DNA of 64,000 nt. Origin: Arthrobacter sp. AZCC_0090 (lineage in GTDB: Bacteria > Actinomycetota > Actinomycetes > Actinomycetales > Micrococcaceae). Made by a program: the position numbers and the translations under genes. Each line of letters begins with the position of its first letter. Position 1 is the stretch's first letter. Under the pieces are notes generated by a model that was given only the letters and a program-made list of their open reading frames with translations, did no database searches and had not been told where the DNA came from. Location: NCBI RefSeq assembly GCF_014207375.1, contig NZ_JACHEE010000004.1, forward strand, positions 248,001-312,000. The letters are read 5' to 3'. Shown here one piece after another: positions 1-9,700 of the stretch.

Positions 1-1181
<1,181 letters not shown>

Positions 1182-1317
1182 TCACTGCGGTGCCCGCGAC
1201 GGACGATCCTTTACATTCGGCCTCTGTACGCCGCGTGCTCCGGACCTCACCCCAGCAAGGTTTTCTTTGTTCCCCCAGGCACCGCCCCTACTTCCATACG
1301 GCCGGAGCCGCGAAGAA

Positions 1318-1378
1318 TTAGCAGTCAGTGCTTGAGAGTGCTAATCAATAATTAGCACTCACCCGAGGAGAGTGCAAG
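1318..1378 (-). promoter_or_regulatory. two tandem CIRCE (HrcA) operators upstream of groEL
   Basis: The HrcA operator consensus is TTAGCACTC-N9-GAGTGCTAA. Positions 1318-1344 read TTAGCAGTC-N9-GAGTGCTAA, with one mismatch. Positions 1352-1378 read TTAGCACTC-N9-GAGTGCAAG, with two mismatches. Seven bases separate the copies. The inner arms also form an outward-facing perfect inverted repeat. This predicts heat-shock derepression of groEL. The binding protein is inferred, since hrcA is not in the window. Confidence 0.93.
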
Positions 1379-1435
1379 CAGGAAGAGCCGGAAACTGCTC
1401 GCCACGCCAAGGGAATTCGCTGTGGGCACAGCCCA

Positions 1436-2830
1436 TCACGGAGTCCGTGAGGCCGTTTCCTTGCCACTCACCCGCGCCGTGTTGTCCGCACCGTACGTGA
1501 AGACCATGTAATTGGATGAAGTAACGTCCCCGTTGGCGTCGAATCCGATGGTGCCGGACTCACCGTCGTAGTCCGGGAGCTTGGCCCCCTTCAGCACCTC
1601 CACGCAATCCTTGTATGACGCACAGGACGTGCGCTCTTTCGACGCCGCATCACCCGACGTCGGACGGACCCCGCCGGACACGGTGGTGAGCCAAGCGGCG
1701 ATCGAGGCCCCGGCGTCGTCGTTCGCGGCCGCCGCGGCAAGCGCCGCGAGAGTGACGGCGTCGTACGTTTCGGCTGCGTACGTCGTGTCCTTGAGTTTGG
1801 GGTCGATCCCCGTCAGACCGGCTTGGAACTCCACACTCGGGAAGACGCCTGGAAGAATTCCGCGCGCACCGTCGAGGCCACCGGCACCGAGCGCGGTTCC
1901 GTATTGGCGAATGGCGCCGTCGCTCAAGAGCAGCTTCTTGCCACTCAGCCCCGCGTTGAGAAGCTCTGCCAGGGCACCTTGGGCACCGCCACGGGCAACC
2001 ACGACGACGGCGTCCGGCGTGCCGGACTTGATGCTCGCCGCAGCCGGAGCTGCTTTGCCGGCCGCGAATTCCACGTTGGACACGGCATCCATTCCGAGGT
2101 TGCGGGCAGCGTCCATGACCGCTCCGGAGACGCGTATGCCGTAGTCCCCGGCTTCGTGCAGGACCGAAAGCCTTTTGGCGCCGGCATCGTGGGCCAGCTT
2201 CGCCAGGACGCTGCCTTGCGCGGCGTCGGTGGCCGAGGTGCGGAAGTAGAATCCGCCACTCCTGTAGCTGCTGAGTCCGGAGGCGGTGTTGGCCGGCGAG
2301 ATAAGCGGAATCCGGGCGGGAGCCATCACATCGATAGCGGCGGGCGCATGGCTGGAATCGGTGGGCCCCACCACGACGTCGGCGTGTGCAGCAAGCAACG
2401 CCTTGGCTTGCGCCGCAGTGTCGGCAGTGAAGGCCGCTGCGCTGGCCCCTTGGCTAGCGCTGCTGCCTTCATTGACCGCCGACGCCGGAAGCAACTCGAC
2501 GGGGTGGCCCTTGTATCCACCTGCGTCGTTGATTTGTTTGACAGCCAACTTGGCGGCTGCCAACTCGGACTCGTTGAGGAAGGCGGAACTGCCGGCATTG
2601 TCCAGGATCACGCCGATGCGCAGGACGCCGTCGCCGCCCGGGGTAACGGAGCTGAGCCTGGCGTTGCCGATGGGGGCGGAGCATCCGGCGAGGCCCAGGG
2701 CCAAGGCTGCACAGCCTGCGAAAAGTGGCGCCGCCAGCGAAATTAGCCGAAACCAGCGCCCTTCAAGGGGCTCTGCTTCAAAGGGCTTCGCTCGAAAGGG
2801 CCGGGACAGCCTTGTTGCCGCAACACCCAC
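1436..2830 (-). CDS. substrate-binding lipoprotein, branched-chain amino acid (Peripla_BP_6) type
   Basis: This is an extracellular solute-binding protein of the type I periplasmic-binding fold used by LIV-type ABC transporters. From a GTG start that overlaps the cspA stop codon it would be 464 residues. It has a long basic leader, a hydrophobic segment and a lipobox LAGC with the lipidated cysteine near residue 50. The mature part has family features such as DVVVGPTDSSHAPAAIDV and IPLISPANTASGLS, where a family member binds its ligand. No permease or ATPase genes lie beside it, so it is an orphan binding protein or sensor and the ligand is unknown. The start is the weakest point: no other ATG/GTG/TTG lies before the signal peptide once the overlap with cspA is avoided. 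Confidence 0.82.
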   Translation of the reverse strand: MGVAATRLSRPFRAKPFEAEPLEGRWFRLISLAAPLFAGCAALALGLAGCSAPIGNARLSSVTPGGDGVLRIGVILDNAGSSAFLNESELAAAKLAVKQINDAGGYKGHPVELLPASAVNEGSSASQGASAAAFTADTAAQAKALLAAHADVVVGPTDSSHAPAAIDVMAPARIPLISPANTASGLSSYRSGGFYFRTSATDAAQGSVLAKLAHDAGAKRLSVLHEAGDYGIRVSGAVMDAARNLGMDAVSNVEFAAGKAAPAAASIKSGTPDAVVVVARGGAQGALAELLNAGLSGKKLLLSDGAIRQYGTALGAGGLDGARGILPGVFPSVEFQAGLTGIDPKLKDTTYAAETYDAVTLAALAAAAANDDAGASIAAWLTTVSGGVRPTSGDAASKERTSCASYKDCVEVLKGAKLPDYDGESGTIGFDANGDVTSSNYMVFTYGADNTARVSGKETASRTP

Positions 2831-3033
2831 TAGATAAGCCGCACGCTTTCTGCCTGCGGGCCTTTCTGGCCCTCGCCCAGTTCGAAGTCGACCCGTTGTC
2901 CTTCTTCGAGCGCACGGAAGCCATCCATCTGGATAGCGGACCAATGCACAAAGATGTCGTCACCGGACTCATCCACGGTAATGAATCCGTAGCCCTTTTC
3001 GGCGTTGAACCATTTGACGGTTCCCAAAGCCAT
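2830..3033 (-). CDS. cold-shock protein (CspA family)
   Basis: This is a 67-residue single cold-shock domain that binds single-stranded nucleic acid and acts as an RNA chaperone. The first strand [13 protein letters not shown]1 KGYGFI (13-18) and RNP2 DIFVHW (26-31) are all intact, and the length is normal. The ATG was chosen because the family starts exactly there; the reading frame stays open upstream but has no family match. The stop codon touches the GTG proposed for the downstream lipoprotein, so the two may be translationally coupled. Actinobacteria usually carry several paralogues, so this one is not necessarily cold-induced. Confidence 0.95.
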   Translation of the reverse strand: MALGTVKWFNAEKGYGFITVDESGDDIFVHWSAIQMDGFRALEEGQRVDFELGEGQKGPQAESVRLI

Positions 3034-3171
3034 GATCCCCACACTTTCAACTAGCAGTGGCCGGCTTCCGGGATCTCCGGGCCAGCTCACAACTACTGTA
3101 ACCACAGTCACGTTGCAGTAGCGCAACCTGGGGTATGGGTGGCTGCAATGTTATTGAGGCGTAACCGAGTT

Positions 3172-3792
3172 CTACTTGTATCCCGGCCCCAGGATGACAA
3201 CCACGGGCTGCTGGAATTCGGCACTGTCCACAAGGTTTGCGATGCCCAACAGCTTGCCGAGAGCTTCAGCGTTACCCTTCTGGGCGGGGCCCTTGTAGAA
3301 GACCGACGACGTCTGCTGGGGCATGCCGCCCCAGTTTGCGACGGTGGACAACGGCCAGCCCCCGCCTTGCACCACGCCGGCCACGCGGGCAGCCAGGCCG
3401 CTGGTGGTGGTGCCATTGTAGACCGCTACTACGGCAGTCTTGTCCAACGGCGCAGTGGTGGGCGTCGGCGTGCTGGAAGGAGTGTCGCTGGGGCTCGGCT
3501 GGCCGGCGGCCGGGCTGCTCGCAGAAGCACTTGCCGACTGTGCCGGAGCGGACGCCGAGGGGCTTTGCTTGGAAGTGTCCGCGATGACGGCAGCTTGCGG
3601 CGTCGTCGAGGAGGTGAACCCCAGCTTGGGGAGGATAAGGAACGCAACGAGGCCTACAGCCAGCGCAATCCCACCCAAGAGAAGCACCGGCCACAGGGCG
3701 GGACGGGAAGCGGAGGCGACGAGCCGGTGGACACCCTGCCGCGATGAGCTCTGCGGGACGCGGTCGAATTCATCCCGGGCAAATTTGGTCAT
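3172..3792 (-). CDS. membrane-anchored LytR C-terminal-domain protein
   Basis: The 206-residue protein has a short cytoplasmic N-terminus, one membrane helix around residues 33-56, a Ser/Ala/Pro-rich linker (about 65-115), and a C-terminal LytR_C domain with the hallmark VAVYNGTTTSGLAARVAG followed by a terminal VVVILGPGYK. LytR_C domains are found in envelope-associated actinobacterial proteins, often fused to LCP ligases. Here the domain stands alone and no catalytic part is present, so a role at the cell wall is inference. The DUF3263 gene lies 49 bases upstream on the same strand and the two probably form an operon. Confidence 0.82.
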   Translation of the reverse strand: MTKFARDEFDRVPQSSSRQGVHRLVASASRPALWPVLLLGGIALAVGLVAFLILPKLGFTSSTTPQAAVIADTSKQSPSASAPAQSASASASSPAAGQPSPSDTPSSTPTPTTAPLDKTAVVAVYNGTTTSGLAARVAGVVQGGGWPLSTVANWGGMPQQTSSVFYKGPAQKGNAEALGKLLGIANLVDSAEFQQPVVVILGPGYK

Positions 3793-3841
3793 GGTGGGGC
3801 CTTGTCCTTGCTGCTTGCTTGCTGGGGGATCAGCGTGTGCT

Positions 3842-4177
3842 TTACGCGTCAGAACCAAGGCGGCGCGCCGTGCGTGCCCTCTGACGTGACATACGTAGTC
3901 TACGCAATCTCTTGACCAGCATGGGATCGTGCGCCAGTGCTTCCTCGGTATCGATGAGAGCATTGAGGAGCTGGTAGTAGTGGGTCGCCGAGAGATCGAA
4001 GAGCTCCCTGACGGCTTGTTCCTTGGCCCCGGCGTACTTCCACCATTGCCTCTCCAAGGCGAGCATCTGCTGCTCACGCTCGCCCAAAGGCGAGTCACTG
4101 CGGAGCCCGGTGGACAGGTCTTCCAGCACCAATCCAGTTGCTTCGGACGCCATGGGTTCCCGTGCGGGTTCTGCCAC
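3842..4177 (-). CDS. DUF3263 family protein
   Basis: This is a small cytoplasmic protein of about 111 residues belonging to the actinobacterial DUF3263 family. Recognisable features are GEREQQMLALERQWWKYAG, then KEQAVRELFDLSATHYYQLL, and a basic C-terminal RLRRLRMSRQRARTARR. The middle segment has the look of a helix-turn-helix, so DNA binding is plausible but unproven. The GTG start at 4177 is preferred because an AAGGAG ribosome site sits six bases before it; an ATG at 4222 has none. The gene is divergent from ung and upstream of the LytR_C gene. Confidence 0.78.
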   Translation of the reverse strand: MAEPAREPMASEATGLVLEDLSTGLRSDSPLGEREQQMLALERQWWKYAGAKEQAVRELFDLSATHYYQLLNALIDTEEALAHDPMLVKRLRRLRMSRQRARTARRLGSDA

Positions 4178-4243
4178 GACACACTCCTTCGACGCATTGC
4201 CTGAAAATTGTCCCACCCCCATGGTAACGGGCGAATAACATCG

Positions 4244-5119
4244 ATGTCATTTGCCTCGCCGCCTTCCCGTGGAGTCACAGCCGTCCCGCGGAATCGCTTT
4301 CCTACAAACCCCAAGTGCAGGGACAATGGCTGGGTGGTAGGCGAAGAAGCGTTGTTCCAGCTTGAATCCGAGGATCACTCCCCCGAATTCGAGGCACTTC
4401 CGGGAAAGGCCCTGGAGGATCTGATGGCCCCGGACTGGGCCGAAGCGCTTTCCGGCGTCGAGGGCGAATTGCGTTCCGTGCTGGCCTTTGTGGCGGGCGA
4501 GGCTACTCGCGGCACCCACGTGCTGCCCGCGGCGTCGAATATCCTCCGCGCCTTCCGGCAGCCGCTTGCCGACGTCAAGGTGCTGATCCTGGGGCAGGAC
4601 CCCTACCCAACGCCGGGACACGCCGTCGGGCTCTCTTTCGCGGTTTCCGGCCAAACCCGGCCCATCCCCCGCAGCCTTGCAAACATCTACCGGGAGATGG
4701 AATCCGATCTCGGCCTGCCGCCCCGGGTGCACGGCGATCTTTCCGCATGGACAGACCAAGGGGTACTTCTGCTGAACAGGGTGCTGAGCGTCGCGGCCGG
4801 CGCCGCCGGCTCACACCGCGGCAAAGGCTGGGAGGCCATCACGACGGCGGCAGTCACCGCCGTCGCCCGTCGCCGCACGGCTGCCGGGCAGCAGAGTCCG
4901 CTCGTAGCGATCCTGTGGGGCAAGGACGCCGAAGCGGTGCAGCCGTTGCTTGAAGGTGCCCCCGCAATCACCTCCGCGCACCCCAGTCCTTTGTCCGCAT
5001 CGCGGGGTTTCTTCGGCTCGCGCCCGTTCAGCCGGGCCAACGCCCTGCTACACCAGCAAGGCGCGGATCCCGTCATCTGGGAACTACCGCCACTGCCTAG
5101 CTTAGGCTTGCCTACATGA
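4244..5119 (+). CDS. ung: uracil-DNA glycosylase, family 1
   Basis: The enzyme removes uracil from DNA to start base-excision repair. From the ATG used here it has 291 residues. Motif A is [16 protein letters not shown] (about 117-132), with the water-activating Asp in GQDPY, and motif B is [18 protein letters not shown] (from about 246). The His of the enterobacterial GQDPYH motif is Pro here; from memory this is normal for actinobacterial Ung. The start is uncertain: ATG at 4208, ATG at 4244 and GTG at 4334 are all possible and none has a strong ribosome site. The stop overlaps the next start in ATGA, suggesting coupling to the siderophore-interacting protein gene. Confidence 0.93.
   Translation: MSFASPPSRGVTAVPRNRFPTNPKCRDNGWVVGEEALFQLESEDHSPEFEALPGKALEDLMAPDWAEALSGVEGELRSVLAFVAGEATRGTHVLPAASNILRAFRQPLADVKVLILGQDPYPTPGHAVGLSFAVSGQTRPIPRSLANIYREMESDLGLPPRVHGDLSAWTDQGVLLLNRVLSVAAGAAGSHRGKGWEAITTAAVTAVARRRTAAGQQSPLVAILWGKDAEAVQPLLEGAPAITSAHPSPLSASRGFFGSRPFSRANALLHQQGADPVIWELPPLPSLGLPT
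5102..5115 (+). promoter_or_regulatory. candidate DtxR/IdeR iron box
   Basis: TTAGGCTTGCCTAC lies directly before the start codon of the siderophore-interacting protein gene. The arms TAGGC and GCCTA are perfectly symmetric and fit the actinobacterial iron-box half-site TTAGG/CCTAA. A second overlapping dyad, CCTA-GCT-TAGG, sits just upstream. The site lies inside the 3' end of ung. If used, it would repress the downstream gene in iron-replete cells. Binding is inferred. Confidence 0.55.
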
Positions 5120-5955
5120 CATCTTTGCCCGCCACGTCGTCCGCTTCCCGCAATACCCGCCCCCAGGTGAACCTGACGGTACTGCGCACGGAACAGCTTT
5201 CGCCCCACATGGTGCGCGTCATCGCAGGCGGACCCGGGTTTGCCGGTTACGCGAACAACGACTTCGTGGACCGGTACGTGAAGATCGTGTTCCCGCAGCC
5301 GGGCGTCGACTACGAGTTGCCGCTGGATCTCTGGGCCATCCGCGAGACCATGCCGCGCGAACTGTGGCCCTACACGCGCACGTACACCATCCGCTGGGTG
5401 AACGAAGCCGCGCAGGAGCTGGCAATCGACTTTGTGGTCCACGGCGACGAGGGCCTTGCAGGTCCATGGGCCCTGGCTGCCCGGCCCGGCGACGCGCTGG
5501 TCTTCACGGGCCCGGGCGGCGCTTACAACCCGGCGCCCGACGCCGACTGGTACCTTTTCGCGGGCGACGACGCCGCGCTGCCGGCGATTGCCGCCTCGAT
5601 CGAAGCCCTTCCGGCCGACGCGAAAGGCCTTGCTTACCTTGAAGTCAACAACGACGCCGACATCCTTGATATCGCGGCGCCCGACGGCCTCGAGCTGCGC
5701 TGGCTCCTCCGCTCCGGCGTCCCGGCAGGATCAAGCCACATCCTGCTCGACGCCTTGAGCGAAGCAGAGTGGCTGCCGGGACGGGTCGATGTGTTTGCAC
5801 ACGGTGAACGCGGCTACATGAAGGGCCTGCGGGATATCTTCTTCAAACAGCGTGGGCTGGAGCGTTCCCAAGTATCGCTCTCCGGATACTGGGCCCAGGG
5901 CCGCGTGGAGGACGATTTCCAGGCCGAAAAGAAACTTCCGATCGGGCAGATCTAG
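5116..5955 (+). CDS. siderophore-interacting protein (ferric-siderophore reductase, SIP/ViuB family)
   Basis: This 279-residue flavoprotein is predicted to reduce Fe(III)-siderophores in the cytoplasm with NAD(P)H, releasing iron. The N-terminal FAD-binding barrel contains the signature RTYTIR followed by a segment ending [15 protein letters not shown]. The C-terminal half resembles the SIP domain, with [17 protein letters not shown] and a late [13 protein letters not shown] motif. The start ATG overlaps the ung stop by four bases. An iron-box-like dyad sits immediately upstream. A strong bidirectional hairpin follows the stop, and the next gene converges on it. The flavin family is secure; the natural siderophore is unknown. 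Confidence 0.93.
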   Translation: MTSLPATSSASRNTRPQVNLTVLRTEQLSPHMVRVIAGGPGFAGYANNDFVDRYVKIVFPQPGVDYELPLDLWAIRETMPRELWPYTRTYTIRWVNEAAQELAIDFVVHGDEGLAGPWALAARPGDALVFTGPGGAYNPAPDADWYLFAGDDAALPAIAASIEALPADAKGLAYLEVNNDADILDIAAPDGLELRWLLRSGVPAGSSHILLDALSEAEWLPGRVDVFAHGERGYMKGLRDIFFKQRGLERSQVSLSGYWAQGRVEDDFQAEKKLPIGQI

Positions 5956-5980
5956 CTTCGGACATTTCCAGGCGGGCACA

Positions 5981-6045
5981 AAAACCGGGGCTTGTTTCTC
6001 ATTCCGTTGCTTCAGGCCTCGGGTTCGGAAACAAGCTCCGGTTTT
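5981..6045. terminator. bidirectional intrinsic terminator
   Basis: Arms AAAACCGGGGCTTGTTTC (5981-5998) and GAAACAAGCTCCGGTTTT (6028-6045) pair over 18 positions with one internal mismatch region. Each strand ends in a run of T after the GC stem. It lies between two convergent genes and can stop transcription from both sides. Confidence 0.9.
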
Positions 6046-6072
6046 GTTCTGCTAGCGCCTGCGGACGCGGCG

Positions 6073-7551
6073 TTACCGCCTGCGCACGCGGCGGCGCTCG
6101 TTGCTGGCCAGCCCCTTGGTCAACGGCCGGGCGAGATTGTCGCCCAGCACAATTCCCGCTGCCACGCCCAGCACGATTGCTGCCGCATTGAGCATGCCAC
6201 CCGAGCCGAGCAGGATGTCCGCTTCCTGCACCGTCAACACATACATGGAACGGAATATCTTCAACCCGGGGAGCAGGATGAGGGCCGCGGGGACGGCGAC
6301 CACCAGTTGCGGTGCCCCGAGTCTGAGTGCCACCATGCGGGCCAGCAGGCCGATGACCACAGCGGAAATCGCGGGCGAGAGCCGGTCTCCGAGGCCGAGG
6401 TTGGAGGCCCCCCACAAGACGAAGTAACCCACCAAACCGACTGCCGCCGTCGGGAGTAGAAGTTTGAGCAGGGTCTGCTCCGTGATGCCGATGGCAATCA
6501 CGGCAACGGCGATCAGGATCGCCTGGCCCCACAATGGATACGCCTCGGGGAATGTTTGGGTGACGTCGATCGCGACGCTGCCGATGAGGTCACCCACGAC
6601 CACCGCGACGGCGATGCCCGCAACGATCGCGCCGAAGGTCAGGATGGTGGACAGGAAACGTCCTGCCGCAGTGACGGGGAATCCGTTGATCGCGTCTTGC
6701 ACCGAGGAGACGAGCCGCCCAGTCGGCAACAGCAGGAGGATACCGCCCGCCACCACAATGGACGGCGGGATATCTGCCCCGGCCCAGCGGAGCATGAGCG
6801 CGATGAAGGTGACCAGGAAGGAGCAGGCCGCCGTCACGAAGAAGTCCGGCGTGCGCCATTTGCCCAGTTGCCGGGCCACGAGGTTGATGAGCATGTTGGA
6901 TACGAAAGCGAGAGCGGATGCGCCCAGTCCCCCGCCGAGTACTCCGACGAAAACAGCGGAGAAGACACCGAACGCCACGGTGACCATCCACCGCGGGTAG
7001 GGCTTGCTGCTGCGGATGATGTCATCCAGCCGGCGCACGGCTTCCGCCCTGCCCACCCCGCCGGCCACAATGTCGGTGACGAGTTGGTGGACCTGGGCCA
7101 GGCCTGCGTAGTTGTTGGTCCAGGAGCGGACTACCCGGAGCAGGGTGAGCGGGGTCTGGTCCTTGGGCGCATAGTTGATCTGGACCGACTGGTTGGTGAT
7201 GTCGACTTCAATGTTCTTCAAGCCGAGGGCGGCCGTGACGGCGATAATGCTGGTTTCGACTTCCAGTGCACCGGCTCCGTAACGGAACATCGATTCGGCC
7301 ATGTGCAGCGCGAAGTCGATGGTCTTGCGGGCCGAAGCATCAACACCGCCCACTTGGATGGTGGGGTTGGCGTAGGGGCTCCCGGCTAGGCGGTCCACGA
7401 TGCTCAAGGGGGCGGTAGGAGGATTCTCGCCCTGCACGAGCCTGCGGAGCATGCGTTTGGCATTGACGTTCTGGCGCACCTGGGATGGCTTGAGCGGCTG
7501 TGTCTTGGGCAAGCCGTCCGTGCTGGGCCTATTGTCGGGGCGGTCAGTCAC
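6073..7551 (-). CDS. threonine/serine exporter, ThrE family
   Basis: This is a 492-residue membrane exporter of the ThrE family, which in Corynebacterium expels threonine and serine. The hydrophilic N-terminal half (about 1-170) contains the family's ESMFRYGAGALEVE and HQLVTDIVAGGVGRAEAVRR stretches. About ten hydrophobic helices follow, first a ThrE block and then a second ThrE/DUF3815-like block, and the protein ends in an Arg-rich tail. The fused two-block form is typical of actinobacteria. It lies 78 bases downstream of the Fem-type gene on the same strand. Serine export beside a serine dehydratase and glycine/serine genes a few kilobases away may be functionally linked; that is inference. 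Confidence 0.9.
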   Translation of the reverse strand: MTDRPDNRPSTDGLPKTQPLKPSQVRQNVNAKRMLRRLVQGENPPTAPLSIVDRLAGSPYANPTIQVGGVDASARKTIDFALHMAESMFRYGAGALEVETSIIAVTAALGLKNIEVDITNQSVQINYAPKDQTPLTLLRVVRSWTNNYAGLAQVHQLVTDIVAGGVGRAEAVRRLDDIIRSSKPYPRWMVTVAFGVFSAVFVGVLGGGLGASALAFVSNMLINLVARQLGKWRTPDFFVTAACSFLVTFIALMLRWAGADIPPSIVVAGGILLLLPTGRLVSSVQDAINGFPVTAAGRFLSTILTFGAIVAGIAVAVVVGDLIGSVAIDVTQTFPEAYPLWGQAILIAVAVIAIGITEQTLLKLLLPTAAVGLVGYFVLWGASNLGLGDRLSPAISAVVIGLLARMVALRLGAPQLVVAVPAALILLPGLKIFRSMYVLTVQEADILLGSGGMLNAAAIVLGVAAGIVLGDNLARPLTKGLASNERRRVRRR

Positions 7552-7629
7552 GCGGGTATTCCTCCAAAGAGCGGGGTTCCTCCAAATACGGTATTTTCCA
7601 CCGGCGGTAGACGGCGCAGAGCTGCGATT

Positions 7630-8718
7630 CTAGTAGAACTGCTGGCCCGTGCGGCGGGTGTAGAGCTGCCGTGCGATGCGTTCTCCGGCGGCGGTCCAGA
7701 GCTTGTACTTCAGCGGGCTGATGACCTGGTCGTAGCAGCCCACGAAGTCGGTCACGGTCTTGCTGAAACTGGTCTTGAACAGGCCGAGTCCGTGGAACGG
7801 GTGCGAGGTGTCCTTGAGCCGGTCCGCAGGCGGAGTGCCACAGAAATCGTATTCCGTGCAGCCCAGTTCCTTGACTTGGTTGATGGCCGTCCACTGGACC
7901 AGGTGCGAATCACCGTACTGTGAGCGCTTCTGCAATGATCCACCGTCCTTGTACGTGCCTTTTCGGCCGTAGTTGATGACGAAAGCCCCCACCGAAGGAA
8001 CACCGTTTTCGAAGACAAACAGGAGCCGGCCCTGGCCGCGCTCGATGAAATTGGTCCAGAATTGGCGGTAGTACCCGAATTCGCGGACCCGCACTTGGGA
8101 TTTCGCTTCGACGGTGTTGGTCATCAGCGCGTACATGGAACGGAAGTTCTCTTCCGTAGGTTCCATGGTGTGGACTTCGACACCTTCGCGGATGGCCCGG
8201 CGGACGGCGTTGCGGCCGCGGGAATGGAGGTTGCGGAGAAGCTGGTTCTCCTCCGGGGAAATATCCAACAGGGCGGTGGAGTCGTTCGGCTGCAGGTTGG
8301 GCGTCTTGATCACTCCAGTGGCCTCGATCGCGTCCCGGGCCTCGTCACTGAGGACGATGTCAGGTTCGATCTTGACGGCGAATACCCCTAGCTTGCCCCG
8401 CTTAACGAATTCCTCGTTAGCCTTGATGATCCCCGGGATGTCCTCGACTCCGGCAACATCCGGGCCTTTGATGAGGTACCAGAGCTTGCCGAGCATCGGG
8501 AAGGACTTCTCCAGGACAAGGTTGTAGCTGCTGTAGTCCGGGGTTTCATAGACGAGATGCAACGGCTTCCAGCCGAAGTGCTGTTTCACGTCTGCGAAAG
8601 CCTCGGATTGGAGGAGGTTGCCGCCGTTGGGATTGGCCGTGACGTGTTTGTCCCAGTGTTCGATTTCCTCGGCGGTGGCGAAGCGTGCGGTAAATTCTCG
8701 CAAGGGGGCCGTGTCCAA
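7630..8718 (-). CDS. FemABX-type peptidoglycan bridge aminoacyltransferase
   Basis: This 362-residue protein belongs to the FemABX family, which adds amino acids from aminoacyl-tRNA to lipid II or peptidoglycan stem peptides in the cytoplasm. Two GNAT-like halves are visible. The N-terminal half has NGGNLLQSEAFADVKQHFGW, a common family opening. The second half has RGRNAVRRAIREGVEV, RLLFVFENGVPSVGAFVINY and YDFCGTPP near the C-terminus. The added amino acid cannot be read from the sequence. The nuclease gene lies 79 bases upstream and thrE 78 bases downstream on the same strand. The start codon has no obvious strong ribosome site. Confidence 0.9.
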   Translation of the reverse strand: MDTAPLREFTARFATAEEIEHWDKHVTANPNGGNLLQSEAFADVKQHFGWKPLHLVYETPDYSSYNLVLEKSFPMLGKLWYLIKGPDVAGVEDIPGIIKANEEFVKRGKLGVFAVKIEPDIVLSDEARDAIEATGVIKTPNLQPNDSTALLDISPEENQLLRNLHSRGRNAVRRAIREGVEVHTMEPTEENFRSMYALMTNTVEAKSQVRVREFGYYRQFWTNFIERGQGRLLFVFENGVPSVGAFVINYGRKGTYKDGGSLQKRSQYGDSHLVQWTAINQVKELGCTEYDFCGTPPADRLKDTSHPFHGLGLFKTSFSKTVTDFVGCYDQVISPLKYKLWTAAGERIARQLYTRRTGQQFY

Positions 8719-8797
8719 TCAGTTGCGTACTTGAGGCAGCAGGCACCGCTGTGCGGCGCAGGCGTTCAGCCTCAAGTCTATCGGCCCCCAGGGAGCG

Positions 8798-9619
8798 CTA
8801 CAGCCTGATCTGTTCCAACGCCTCCAAGTGGATGGCCTTCGGTTTCTCGCCAAGCTCCCTCTGGCCCCGTGCGAGGCGATCGGCCTTGACGAGGACTTCG
8901 AGCGGCAGCCCTGTGATGTCCTCGATGTCCTGGATTGGCACCTGGAACGTTCGGAACGGCCCCAGTGGCGGCGGTTCTTCCGCGAGAAGGCGTTCCTTGG
9001 TGACCTTCTCCATTTCCACCTCATCGAGGAGCGGGGTCTGATCCACGACGAAGCCGGCGGCACCGAGTTCGGCGTCGTTGGTCCACGCAGCAATCTTCCA
9101 GAACTTCCGCGGCACGTGCACACCGCGGTAGGGAGGATCGTCATTCCGGAAGACCGGCCCCGTAAACACGCTCATCCTGGCGCCAAAGGCGCCGGCATGG
9201 CCAAGAACGTGGTCCTCGAGTCCCGACCACAATTGCTTACCCTGGTTGAATTTATCGATCTGCGGTGCCGCGTTGGTGAAGACGAATGTTTCCTGGTTGG
9301 CGGTCTTGGCCGTAGCGGGATCCCCCCATACGGGGTCCAACCGGCGCACAAGATGCCCACGGTCGAAGGCATTGTTCGCATAGACGTCCGGACCGGCCTG
9401 CTGTTCTTCGGGAACCCTGGAATCGAAATGCCACGTCCCTTCGCGTGCCAGAGGGTCGAGCTGGCTGCCTTCGATGTTGACGGCCACAATCGCGGCCAGC
9501 TTTCGGTCCGGACGGAACCGCACCGAAAAGTGGGTGTAATCAAGAAGAATCGTCGTCTCCGACGGACTGGGCAGCTCAAGGCCTGCCCGCAAAAATTCAC
9601 TGCTGTATCCCCCGCTCAT
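8798..9619 (-). CDS. DNA/RNA non-specific endonuclease, NUC1/beta-beta-alpha-metal family
   Basis: The 273-residue protein has the catalytic DRGH motif (86-89, general-base His89) and the metal-binding Asn in TNAAPQIDKFNQG (Asn116), the two hallmarks of the Serratia-nuclease family. No signal peptide is visible, unlike secreted members, so it may act inside the cell or leave by another route; no inhibitor gene is apparent next to it. The C-terminal 70 residues are charged. It lies between sdaA upstream and the Fem-type gene downstream on the same strand, with short gaps on both sides. Confidence 0.9.
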   Translation of the reverse strand: MSGGYSSEFLRAGLELPSPSETTILLDYTHFSVRFRPDRKLAAIVAVNIEGSQLDPLAREGTWHFDSRVPEEQQAGPDVYANNAFDRGHLVRRLDPVWGDPATAKTANQETFVFTNAAPQIDKFNQGKQLWSGLEDHVLGHAGAFGARMSVFTGPVFRNDDPPYRGVHVPRKFWKIAAWTNDAELGAAGFVVDQTPLLDEVEMEKVTKERLLAEEPPPLGPFRTFQVPIQDIEDITGLPLEVLVKADRLARGQRELGEKPKAIHLEALEQIRL

Positions 9620-9700
9620 GGATACATGATGGCACTGGGGTCCGACACCTCATAGGCCGAATCCGTTCCATGCCAAGAGAAATCCGGGCCTCGCGGCCCC

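Noticed and set aside
4594..4641. The Pro in GQDPYP as a sign of an inactive uracil-DNA glycosylase
   Set aside because: The catalytic Asp and motif B His are intact, and from memory other actinobacterial Ung proteins have GQDPYP too.
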